Source: Triops longicaudatus (Eukaryota > Arthropoda > Branchiopoda > Notostraca > Triopsidae). From it: DNA of 64,000 nt. The DNA lies in NCBI GenBank assembly GCA_022885665.1, contig JAGQDJ010000047.1:124001-188000 (forward strand). The letters are read 5' to 3'. The position numbers were made by a program, and so were the translations under genes. The notes under the pieces were generated by a model. That model saw only the letters and a list, made by a program, of their open reading frames with translations. It did not search any database and was not told the DNA's origin. Below are positions 36,479 through 45,536 of the stretch, one piece after another; within the stretch, counting starts at the first letter, position 1, and every line of letters starts with the position of its first letter.

Positions 36479-37336
36479 ATGCTGGAACTTGACGCTGGGC
36501 CATATCTCTTTACTTCCTTAATTTTGGTCATCGGAACTACAGTAATCGGTCAGATAGCACACCAGTGTTATATGCTTAAAACAGAGTCTGTCTCACTTAT
36601 ATTAACAGCATTTTCTCATAGTAGAATGGATGAACTGGGGTCAACTCCACACCGGATTTCGGCCACGCTTTACGGCGTGTCAATCGGTGCTGCCATTTTC
36701 GTAGCCGTCAGTTCCGCCGTCGCAACAGATCATTGGAAAGATAATATCGGTGGTTGTATTCTCTACAGCACGCTTAACGAATCAAAGGATGGCTTACGGG
36801 GCAGCAACTACACCAATTGCAGTTTTGTCATTTTCACTCCTGTGTTTCTGCTCGTCGTCGCTACTACCCTCATGGCTTACCATTTGAAGCACATATTACT
36901 GAAAAGCTGCTGGCGGCCCGAAGAAGGGAAAAATACGTTCTGGCTCACCGTGCTCGTACCCATGCTTTACCTTAACATAATCATGGCTCTGCTCAGCTTA
37001 GTGGTTGCATGCATGCTCACGCATGGCCATGACGTCACATGTAACGAAATTCGGGATTATGTAGTACAGGACATTGACGAGCCCTGGCTGGGCATACAGA
37101 CAACGCAGCTTAAGGAACTCTTCGGTCGCTTGCAATGCAGTTTCTTCTATTCTGCCTTGGATTACGGTTTACAGATTGGACACGACGACGCCTCCTCCAT
37201 CATCGACACTAGTATAGCTTTAGGCATTGCACAAGGGACGGCTTGGATTCAATTTATTTTATGGACGCTCGCGAGCTTGAATTGTTTTTGGATCATGCGA
37301 AAACTTGAAATTAGCCCATTGCCATTCCGTACCTGA
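36479..37336 (+). CDS. Multi-pass membrane protein, TMEM179-like
   Basis: An uninterrupted frame of 285 codons with hydrophobic segments at about 7-27, 60-82, 115-135, 153-180 and 248-272. The second to fifth segments, the Cys-containing loop DNIGGCILYSTLN and the loop sequons (NES, NYT, NCS) resemble the four-pass TMEM179/TMEM179B family by general pattern. The functions of that family are poorly known. The likelier start is Met50 (36626): a typical acceptor (TTTTCTCATAG) ends just before it, and starting there removes the extra first segment and leaves a four-pass protein. If so, 36479-36625 is 5' non-coding or intronic. Assignment is by pattern, not strong identity; another small four-pass family is possible. 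Confidence 0.55.
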   Translation: MLELDAGPYLFTSLILVIGTTVIGQIAHQCYMLKTESVSLILTAFSHSRMDELGSTPHRISATLYGVSIGAAIFVAVSSAVATDHWKDNIGGCILYSTLNESKDGLRGSNYTNCSFVIFTPVFLLVVATTLMAYHLKHILLKSCWRPEEGKNTFWLTVLVPMLYLNIIMALLSLVVACMLTHGHDVTCNEIRDYVVQDIDEPWLGIQTTQLKELFGRLQCSFFYSALDYGLQIGHDDASSIIDTSIALGIAQGTAWIQFILWTLASLNCFWIMRKLEISPLPFRT

Positions 37337-37852
37337 AAATGGGACTGTTTCTTCTACTTTACGCAAAAAATCGTCTGTAATTATATCGTGCATTCAACTT
37401 CGCCCACATTTCCCTTGAAAGCTGTTTCGGCTGTTTCCAAAATGTGTTGTATTAAAAAGTTAAATGTTTGTGAATTGCTAAAGAAGAAATGTATGTTAAT
37501 AAGATTAACAGAATGCAGAAGTCATTGACGACCTTTGTCCAAAGCGAACAAGGTTCGCGTTTTCGCATTTTATTTCTATACTTTCCGACTGAAGAAAGCT
37601 TTAAGCCTTACATGAGTCCTGATACCCATTTTATTCCTTAATTTATTGAGAAGGTGAAAAAAATTCGTATGCACGAAGTTCAACCTTTTTATGAGCGTAA
37701 ATCATAAGCCAAGACTTATAGACGGATTTCGTATAGCGCGCCTTCGTGAAGCCCCGCCTTCATGCATGTTATTCCTGCCGTTCTTGAATTCAGCCCGGTC
37801 ACATGGTAATGCTTGTGTTTAGATTTTCTGCTATAAAACAACTCGTGAAAAA
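37337..37852. other. Gap upstream of the transposase-derived gene
   Basis: About 0.5 kb of AT-rich DNA with no coding signal. I looked for a terminal inverted repeat pairing with the region after 39412 and found none by eye. Confidence 0.4.
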
Positions 37853-39412
37853 ATGTCAGCGAAAAGAAAACGTGTGGTTCTATCGATGGCCGAAAAATTA
37901 GAGGTAATTAATTTACTAAAAGACGGTGTATCTGCCAAGGATATTGCCAACAGTTACGGTGTGGGAGTAACAACCGTTTTCGGTATAAAGAAGAATAGTG
38001 AATCCATAGAATCCTTCGTCTCTGTTTTCGAAAGCGACGAAGGTAGCACGTGCCGAAAAACTATGAAAAAAGCCAAAAACTCCGAAGTTGAAGACACAGT
38101 CTACCAATGGTATTTGGAAAGAAAATCCCTTGGCGAGCACATTACCGGCACCGTATTGTGCGAAAAAGCATTGTGGTTCAACCAAGAGCTAGGAGGCGGT
38201 GAGGGCTTTAAAGCCAGCAAAGGATGGCTACGTAACTTTAAGTCCCGTCACGGCATTCGAGACTTAGAACTTCCTTGCGAAAATCCCTCCCTCTCTCCCC
38301 ATAAAGAAGACATGGATAAATTTGTCGCGGAATTTGCATCTCTGGTCCAGTCAGAGAACTATGATCCTAATTTGATCTATAACGTTAAAGCATCTTGCTT
38401 AAATTTGAAGTCGCTTCCTAAAGTCCTAGACTCGAAAGTCAATCCATCCGGTGATAGACTAGTCAAAGATCTGGTAACCTTATTAGTTTGCTGCAATTCA
38501 ACCGGAAAGCACAAGCTAAATCTGAACCTCATTGGGAAATTGAAATGTCCTAGAGCTTGGAACAGTGTAAAACGTTCTCCTGTAACTTACATACAGAGTA
38601 GAACTGCCTTAATTAATGAAACCTTGTTTATAGACTGGTACGACACCATATTTATCCCCGAAGTTAAAAAATACCAAGAAAGTACAGGAAAACTGGGAAA
38701 AGTATTGCTTCTGTTAAGTAATACCTCTTTTCTACCTCCAAGCGAGCGTCTGGAGCGTGAGGATGGAAATTTCAAGGTGAAACTTCTCCCCGACAATGTT
38801 ACCCCTTTAATAGAGCCCATGAGTCGAGGAATCTGCAAAGCTCTCAGAGGCGTGTATAAAAAGCAAGTCTTGAGAAAGTTTTTACTCAGTGAAGGAGAAA
38901 AAGACGGCGTCGTTGGCGTTTATAACAGCTTAAGCTTAAAAAACTGTGCCTACATCCTTGCGGACGCGTGGAACTCTTTGAAAGAAGAAGTAGTGCAGAA
39001 AGCATGGGGGAAGATTTTTGGACGATTGGTTAAAGTAGCAGAAGACACAAGTGGTGTGGAGATGCTTGGAATTCTCAAAAGCATTCCGGGATGTGCCCGA
39101 AGCGGAACGGAAGAAGTGACCGAATGGATTAAAAGTGACGAATTAAATATAACGGACCAGAACGCGGCTGAACCGGATGAACTTGCAGCTAATGGTGACG
39201 AACAGGAGGAAGATGATAATGGTGAAGCAGAAGTTGTTCCCTCGCATGACGAGGTTTTCAGGGTTCTTGACAAATTAATCCTTTGGTGCGAACGGCAGAT
39301 TGAATGTAGTGCTGCGGATATGTATATGCTAAGGAGCTTGCGTGATTCGGCAGCGGTGAAACGATTATCGCTTGAGAGACAGATTCTATTAAACTCGTTA
39401 AAATTGAGTTAG
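37853..39412 (+). CDS. Tigger/jerky-type (pogo superfamily) transposase-derived protein, catalytic triad lost
   Basis: An intact, intronless 519-residue frame. The N-terminal CENP-B-type helix-turn-helix (about 4-55) includes LEVINLLKDGVSAKDIANSY. A second CENP-B-like DNA-binding domain (about 78-140) ends KGWLRNFKSRHGI. A DDE_1 transposase core follows (about 165-370). Aligned by eye to the family, the three catalytic Asp positions are replaced: the NADETG motif reads NVKASC (K179), the LLDNAPAH motif reads LLSNTSFL (S289), and the PMDQG motif reads PMSRG (S324). An acidic stretch (about 440-462) and a helical C-terminus follow. An open frame with all three catalytic sites lost suggests a domesticated DNA-binding host gene, like CENP-B or jerky. 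An AATAAA is at 39546-39551. It is convergent with the methyltransferase-like gene. Confidence 0.88.
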   Translation: MSAKRKRVVLSMAEKLEVINLLKDGVSAKDIANSYGVGVTTVFGIKKNSESIESFVSVFESDEGSTCRKTMKKAKNSEVEDTVYQWYLERKSLGEHITGTVLCEKALWFNQELGGGEGFKASKGWLRNFKSRHGIRDLELPCENPSLSPHKEDMDKFVAEFASLVQSENYDPNLIYNVKASCLNLKSLPKVLDSKVNPSGDRLVKDLVTLLVCCNSTGKHKLNLNLIGKLKCPRAWNSVKRSPVTYIQSRTALINETLFIDWYDTIFIPEVKKYQESTGKLGKVLLLLSNTSFLPPSERLEREDGNFKVKLLPDNVTPLIEPMSRGICKALRGVYKKQVLRKFLLSEGEKDGVVGVYNSLSLKNCAYILADAWNSLKEEVVQKAWGKIFGRLVKVAEDTSGVEMLGILKSIPGCARSGTEEVTEWIKSDELNITDQNAAEPDELAANGDEQEEDDNGEAEVVPSHDEVFRVLDKLILWCERQIECSAADMYMLRSLRDSAAVKRLSLERQILLNSLKLS

Positions 39413-39735
39413 TGGAGATTTGAGAAAAATTTCTTGAAAGAAAAAGTTCTCATTTGAGAAAATTTTAAATTTAATAGAAAACTATTTTAATTGGACAACA
39501 TATTTAATTGCATTTGAACATGCAAAACTTAATTTTCCTTACTGTAATAAACACAATATTCTTTTTATTTCAAAGGTGTTTGATTGTCCACGAAAATTTT
39601 GTAAGATAATATCTAAGTCTTCGTAAGTCGAGTAGCGTGCGATTGTCAAACCGTTGAAATGTTACAGACAAACCAGAAGAACGGATTTGGATAAAATTTT
39701 ACTTTTACTATACAAGTTTAATGGCATTACAGGCA

Positions 39736-40412
39736 TTACAGTTTTTCGTACACTGTCATTATATCGTCGCGCGGCATTGAGTAGGTACTACATAGCTTCC
39801 AATTAGATTTGTCGGCTAGAATCGCAGGGGAAACTTGACAAAATCGAGCCAGTCCTTCTTTGGGCCCAACAATGATAACCATCTTTCCACGAAACTCCTT
39901 CAAGTACTGTTCAAATGCCATTAAACTATGAAAATAACAAAAGAGAAGTGCCGAATTCTCCTCAAACACCGGAATTTTCTCTCGATCGGCGAACTCTAGT
40001 GAAAGGAATTTGAAGGGTGCGTATCTGCTATTCCACCAGTCCGGATCGACCTCGTAACCGGTAACTTTTAAACCTAAAGTTACAATAGATAAAACAATTT
40101 TCAGAACTGCGTTTTTAAACTGTCATTCGTACCCGTTAAACGGCCTAAAAGCCATTCGAAGAGACCACTGCCACATCCAATGCTCGCTACATGATCGATT
40201 CCTCTAAATTCTAATTGCTGTTTCAGAAAATGGAATAGCTTTTCACTAGGGACTACCCAGAGTAGTTTTTCGTCGTAAAAGCCACGCTCGTAATAATCCA
40301 ATATAGCCTGCGGGTCGTCTAAAGCACTGGTAAGTGAACAAAAGAGAGTTGAAGTTTGAATATAAAAGTATTCACCTGCTGCAAACGCTTGGAATAAAAA
40401 ATCGGAGTTCAT
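39736..40412 (-). CDS. Small SAM-dependent methyltransferase-like protein
   Basis: Exons on the minus strand are 40376-40412, 40133-40318 and 39736-40073, total 561 nt, 186 residues. A Rossmann motif I is visible as VASIGCGSGLFEWLL, followed after one strand by VTGYEVDPDWW, where the acidic residue would bind the SAM ribose. The rest has alternating strand/helix character (LLFCYFHSLMAFEQYL, MVIIVGPKEG). Substrate is unknown. The first intron (40319-40375, 57 bp) is in frame and has no stop, so an unspliced reading of the N-terminus is also possible; splicing gives a better N-terminal join (AADDPQAILDYYERG). Its stop lies about 320 bp from the convergent transposase-derived gene. Confidence 0.7.
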
Positions 40413-40913
40413 CGTCTGGTCTCAGTCTCGTGTCTGAACTAGTGCCAATGTAGACAAAACTAAATATAGCCTTTTTGACGCTAGTAACAAAACGTATTTT
40501 AAAAACTAGCTGGGACTGTCAAAACGGAGCAAGGTAAGACTTTGAAGTAAAAAGTTGCAATTTTTATAATTATCATTTTTGCCACCAAATACCTAATCTC
40601 TTCATATTTACCTAATGCAGCTTACCAGTCCGTAATTTTGATACGTAAATTACCGTGTACGCAACTATATTTCATTAGCCGTTATAATCGGTATCCGCTA
40701 TAGCGGGTTTTAGTGTACACATTTATTTTATATAAAGATGGGTACAAATGGTTGTGAACATACACAGCTTAATTCTTTACAATCGACCATTATGTTACTA
40801 CTACGATTATTATCATTGTTAATCTATAATATCATTATTACTTTATTTTATTCTTACTTTACTATATTTTTTATTTTTACTATTTCTTTTCTTATTACTT
40901 ATTGCTCTTATCA

Positions 40914-40914
40914 C

Positions 40915-40980
<66 letters not shown>

Positions 40981-41019
40981 CATCATCATCATTATTGCGA
41001 TCTATACCCCCCCCCCCCC
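40914..41019. repeat. (ATT)n/(ATC)n microsatellite followed by poly-C
   Basis: About 70 bp of ATT repeats, then four ATC units, then a run of 13 C at 41007-41019. It gives artefactual poly-Tyr and poly-Leu frames. Confidence 0.95.
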
Positions 41020-41975
41020 GCTTACGCGATTATCACGCCGCTTTACATTGTTTCTCATTAGTCCTTTTTTCGATCCGGAAAGGTATCCGCTTATATTCAC
41101 TTGCAGTCTCCGCTTTACACGACGAACTCGCTCTTTGCAATTCTTACCTCGCTTTGCGTGATTTTAGCCCATTATAATTCGTTGTTTGACTGGTCTGTCA
41201 AGTTAATTTCGCCTCTTTATGTTATTTCTCTCTGTTCGTTACTCTCACGTAATTTTGTGTGAGTTTCGTCCCTCTTACCTCATTTTTCGACTTATTGATA
41301 CGATTGCTTCCGAATACGGTCTGGTGGGATTTTTTCCCTAATGCAGGTAGTAAGTTACTTTATTGATGTTTATTTTATGAAAGTAATTTAGAACTCCTCT
41401 CTCGTTCTCTCATTTTGTTGATTTGTATAAAGAAGTCACACGATTATATTTGAATATTAAAATCATTTGGTGAGTTGAAGAGCTTTTAAAGGTATGAACG
41501 AACTTGTACAATGTTCGTAAACACTTTTTGCGGAAAATAAATTTTTAGCTCACAAAAATCCAGCATATATTATTCTTACGTGCGTGAAAACGAAACTCGG
41601 CCCACAAGAAATTATGAGCTCTGTCCTCGTAAAACAAGTATTTAAAAATAAATAAATAAATGAAGCCATAGACTTCCCTGAATATCCTGGCTTTCTATTG
41701 GTCCTGGAATTTTCTCGTCCTATTTTTCAAACCACCAATGTGCGAACAAAGTGGTAATAAGGGAACTTTAATTGTTGCATTATCTGCACGGCAATGTTTC
41801 AGGTTGAATGCATAAGCGTCAGAAAGACGTTCACTGGCAGAAAAAGTCAGTATGCGAAAGACTTCGTATAAAAACGCAGTAACAAAATTTTGTATACAAT
41901 ATCGAGTTCGGTGTGTGGGTTTCCATGCCAACCTAAACGTTTTCAAGTATGGGCAAAGATGTCCTTCATCATCTT

Positions 41976-42432
41976 GTACTCCAATTAACCGAATGCTTGA
42001 AATAGGCAAATTAGGTTATGAAATATATTCCTCTCCGCACGAGGATTACGGATCTGTAAGAATTATTGCTCTAGCTGTTCAAATAAGCGAGAAAACTGGG
42101 CTTAAATATGAAATTATGCCCTGAGGGCGTCTCAGGAGCCAAAAATTTTGAAATCCCATAAGGAATAACATGGGAAAATGTGCGATGCACGATGCCAGCA
42201 TCATGCTTTCCGAGGTCTCGTTCACCTTTTCCTATCCCTTTTCCTGCTTCCTATGCTGTTTCCAGTGATACTCTTGGTAATCCCATTTTACTGGGATGTA
42301 CCAGGTACCGTAGGAAGCAGGACAGGAGCTGGTTGGTATCTTTTTCTCAGAAAAATCAAACGTTAGACTCGGGGACTTGAACCCACGACCTCACGGTCTA
42401 ATGTCGGAGTCTTAGACCGCTTGGTCACAGCA
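41976..42432 (-). mobile_element. tRNA-derived SINE, copy 1
   Basis: Read on the minus strand, the element starts with a tRNA-like head of about 70 bp. The A-box-like sequence is TGACCAAGCGG and the B box is GGGTTCAAGTCC. A body of about 380 bp follows that matches copy 2 (53382-53840, plus strand) almost base for base over its central 230 bp. The body holds small palindromes: CCTGAG-ACGCC-CTCAGG and CCCAT...ATGGG. No poly(A) tail or clear target-site duplication was seen. Head resembles tRNA-Leu/Ser type sequence (GAGCGGTCTAAG class). It is non-coding and would rely on partner LINE machinery. Confidence 0.85.
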
Positions 42433-43110
42433 CATATTTATCATTTGATAACAACCATTACAAATGAGACCAGTACCGATGACCTATGTAACTTGTCACA
42501 GATGTCTAGTACTGTTCTTTGATTATCTGCACTCACTATCGACTTCGATGACAGTTCTTATAAATATTAAGAAACTTATCAATATTAATATTTTGTTTAT
42601 TAAAAACTTCTCTGAACGATATTTTTCCCATCAGTATTTACTATTTATCATGTCTTGCTACGAACTTCTACATTTATTTTTGCTCACTTCAGAAAAATTA
42701 TTGTCTGTGACAAATTTCGTTTTCAGTTTAGATTCTGTGCTAGTCAACAGTTGAAAGTTCCGTCACGCTAAGTTATGTTGCGGAAGCGGAGTTCAAAAAA
42801 TTAGATTATCGCGTTTTTGGTGCAATTCAATGTGAAGAAGCTAACTTGGTTTTGACTCCTGAGCCGTACTTGTAGAGTCATGGCTTCCGATACTCGTGAC
42901 GTATAACTTCGTTAGCAACTTGATCAGGAGTCGGAACGTCATGAAAATAGAAGTTACGGAATCATGTTATACTCAACTTTCTAATAATAAGGTTATACAT
43001 CACTGGCCTATGTGTTTTTCACACTTCTAGATAGCACTTCTTTATCGGCAAGGCAATTATTGTATTACTGTACATCAAACAATATAGCACAGTTGCACGA
43101 CCACATAAGG

Positions 43111-45125
43111 CTAGCGACGTTTCTCGTTCCACTGAGAATACTTTCGAAACGCGGCTTCCAACTGCAATCGAATATGGCGCATGACTTTTAGTCCTTCCGG
43201 ACTTTCCCTTGTAATTTTTTGCTAGAAAATACAAATATGGCTATAGAATTTTTTTAAAGTACACCATGTTCTGAAACTTCGTACTTCAAATGGCGCTAAT
43301 TTTGCTTGGTTGAATCGCTGCAAAGCTTCATACATTTTTGTCGCTTTCTCGGTTAGCTGAGGTGTCGTTGGCGGAAAAGTCGACCAGAAATGCCGAAGTA
43401 GTTCACAAAAGGACTGATAAATGCCCCTTAACTCAGTTAACGTATCACCTTGGAAGTCTAATACATTAAGAAAAGTACAATAATTAAGAAAAGAAGTCGT
43501 AATATAAGTACTGTATAAAGCTGAAGCAATAATTACGTGACTGCTCTTGGATGACACCAGTCATCATACTTCCGCCTACAGAAAGATCGCCCAGGACTTT
43601 AATGGCAGTACTAGAAGAGATCGGCACCATTGGCCCACTACTCGTCCATCTTTGTATCGACTGTTGAACGAATTCGCGATCGTTTTGACTGTCACTGTTT
43701 AATTTCCCATTCGTCTCTTCATTAACTTTCGTTGGACCATGCAAATACCGTTCCACACGATCTAAATTGAGTTTCGCGCCTCCATCATCCGTTTCGCCAC
43801 TCAAGTCGTCGTACGTAACCTTTTCTTGCAATTTTGCCTATTCAAATTTATATTCAAAATCCGACAATCATGTAAAAGCGCACTTGGCTAGTAATTGGAC
43901 TGTACCTTTTTATTAACAGGCTGCTCATCTACCTCTTTCGCACTTTCAGGCTTTTGACTTGACGATTTTAGGATCATAATAGAATGCTGGTTAAATCTAA
44001 AGTCAAGTATTAAATTTCTGAAACAGTTCTTCATAGATAGTTTCTTACCTTCGAATCATGTTCTGTATTGAAATATTGCTTGAGCCTTTAGTTCCATTTT
44101 GGTTATCTTCGTTGTTAATGTCATGTAATGCGCTCACGTCCATTAATGGATCTCCACTACTTGCCTCCAGATCTTTCTTCAAGACTGAAACGAAACATTT
44201 TAATAATAAGTAAATTTTAATAATGTGTCCACAAAATGTTGTACAGAATATCCTTCAAAACCTAAGTTTTCTCACATATTATGCTATAAATAATTACTTT
44301 GCTCGTCCATTTTAGCACAATCAGTGAACACATCTTTTTTGTCAATAGAAAGACGGTCACGATGGAAGTAATGTGAGTGGAAGAATTTGGTCCAAAACTC
44401 CGATTCGGACATTTTGTGGGGCACAGCTTCTAAATGCTTTTGTCTGACTGAGGGATATGTGTTGAAGATAGACTGGATTAAATCCGAGGTAAGATTATAT
44501 CGTAAACCGTTGCAACCATCAGTTTGGGGTTTAATGTCGGCCAGAAACGCCGACGAAACGCCCACGTTTTGTTTGCTGGCGTCTAATTGGTTCTTTATGT
44601 AAGGTGCGGCATGTTCAGACCAGAATTCCTCGGCGGAGATCACTTGGGAGATGACTAATTCTTTATAAAGTTGGAGTAATTGAGGGTTTTCGGAAAGAAG
44701 ACGGTTTTTCTCTTCGAGTTCCTTGTTGACCGCTTTTTTAAATTTGGGTAACAATTGTTGCAGTGTTTCTTTGACTGAATCACGATCTTTACATTGGGCC
44801 GCAGTGCCTTGAGGGTTGTTGAAATGGAATGTGGAAGCAGAGCCGTCGTGAAGACAAACTTGGAGTTGGACTTTAGGTTTGCCTTCCGGAGAAATTTTCT
44901 GAACTATATAAAACAGTCGATTGTAATTATTACAGTGGGAAGAAGAGATTTTATATAAAAAACGTCTTAATTACGCTTGATATCACTGTATTGGTGAGAC
45001 ACTGCGAAAGTGCTCCGAGACTGCATCATCCAGCCCAATCTTTCATTCATTAGGTAGATTGTGCCATCGTTTTTCTTATAACGAACGTGTGGAACCATTA
45101 AAAGTACGTCCTCGGTGGTAGCCAT
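43111..45125 (-). CDS. GTF2H1: General transcription factor IIH subunit 1 (TFIIH p62)
   Basis: p62 is a core TFIIH subunit for promoter opening and nucleotide-excision repair; its PH domain binds TFIIE, activators and repair factors. Exons on the minus strand are 44975-45125, 44298-44903, 44049-44184, 43906-43996, 43537-43837, 43285-43457 and 43111-43221, total 1569 nt, 522 residues (human 548). The N-terminal PH-like domain spans about 1-110 (MATTEDVLLMVPHVRYKK). Two BSD domains follow: one with SQVISAEEFWSEH, the other with SEFWTKFFHSHYFHRDRLS. KPQTDGCNGLRYNLTSDLIQ lies between. The conserved RFNQHSIMIL segment spans a splice junction. The C-terminal helices include SFCELLRHFWSTFPPTTP and end QWNEKRR. 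Divergent from SUCO. Confidence 0.96.
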
Positions 45126-45536
45126 CTTTTATACTAAACAAAAATAATTACAAGTAATTCCATTACATGAATTCTTTTATATTATCACCAAATTGACTTA
45201 CTTTTAAAAGCAACACGTTTCTACAGCCTTGTTTTCCTATTCAGTCTCTCATTCGCTATTCGATCTAGTCAATGAACCACGTTCGAGTTCCTGAATTCTT
45301 ACCATTAGCCAGTCTTATCCCGCCTCTTTATCTTCTTATAATCATGTTTCGCAGTTCGCTTGTGATGGACACCTAGCAGACGTTGATTTTCGAACAGCAG
45401 TTGATGGCTGCCTATGACGCTGGAAGGACGGTTAAAATTTGAGGCGTGTTATGATACGGGTTACCCCAATATTAGTGCTCGATAATCTGTACCACGAGAG
45501 TTTGTGATTATGACATGGGGACACTAACTCTTTGCC
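45126..45536. promoter_or_regulatory. Candidate bidirectional promoter, GTF2H1 / SUCO
   Basis: About 411 bp separates the GTF2H1 start from the inferred SUCO start. Shared promoter function is inferred from the head-to-head layout; the SUCO first exon is itself inferred. Confidence 0.35.

Larger units (their letters stand above)
40413..43110. other. Repeat-bearing gap between methyltransferase-like gene and GTF2H1
   Basis: About 2.7 kb holding the ATT microsatellite (40914-40996), a C13 run (41007-41019) and SINE copy 1 (41976-42432). No gene is supported. The minus-strand ORF 41695-42009 overlaps the SINE tail and shows no domain. Confidence 0.55.

Noticed and set aside
40738..41177. Poly-Tyr and poly-Leu ORFs
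   Set aside because: Translation of the second ATT repeat and adjacent poly-C.
41695..42009. 104-codon minus-strand ORF beyond SINE copy 1, considered as a LINE remnant
   Set aside because: Overlaps the SINE tail and shows no reverse transcriptase or endonuclease motif.
42361..42432. Stand-alone tRNA gene
   Set aside because: A and B boxes are present but the acceptor stem does not close and the sequence continues into the SINE body shared with 53.4 kb.
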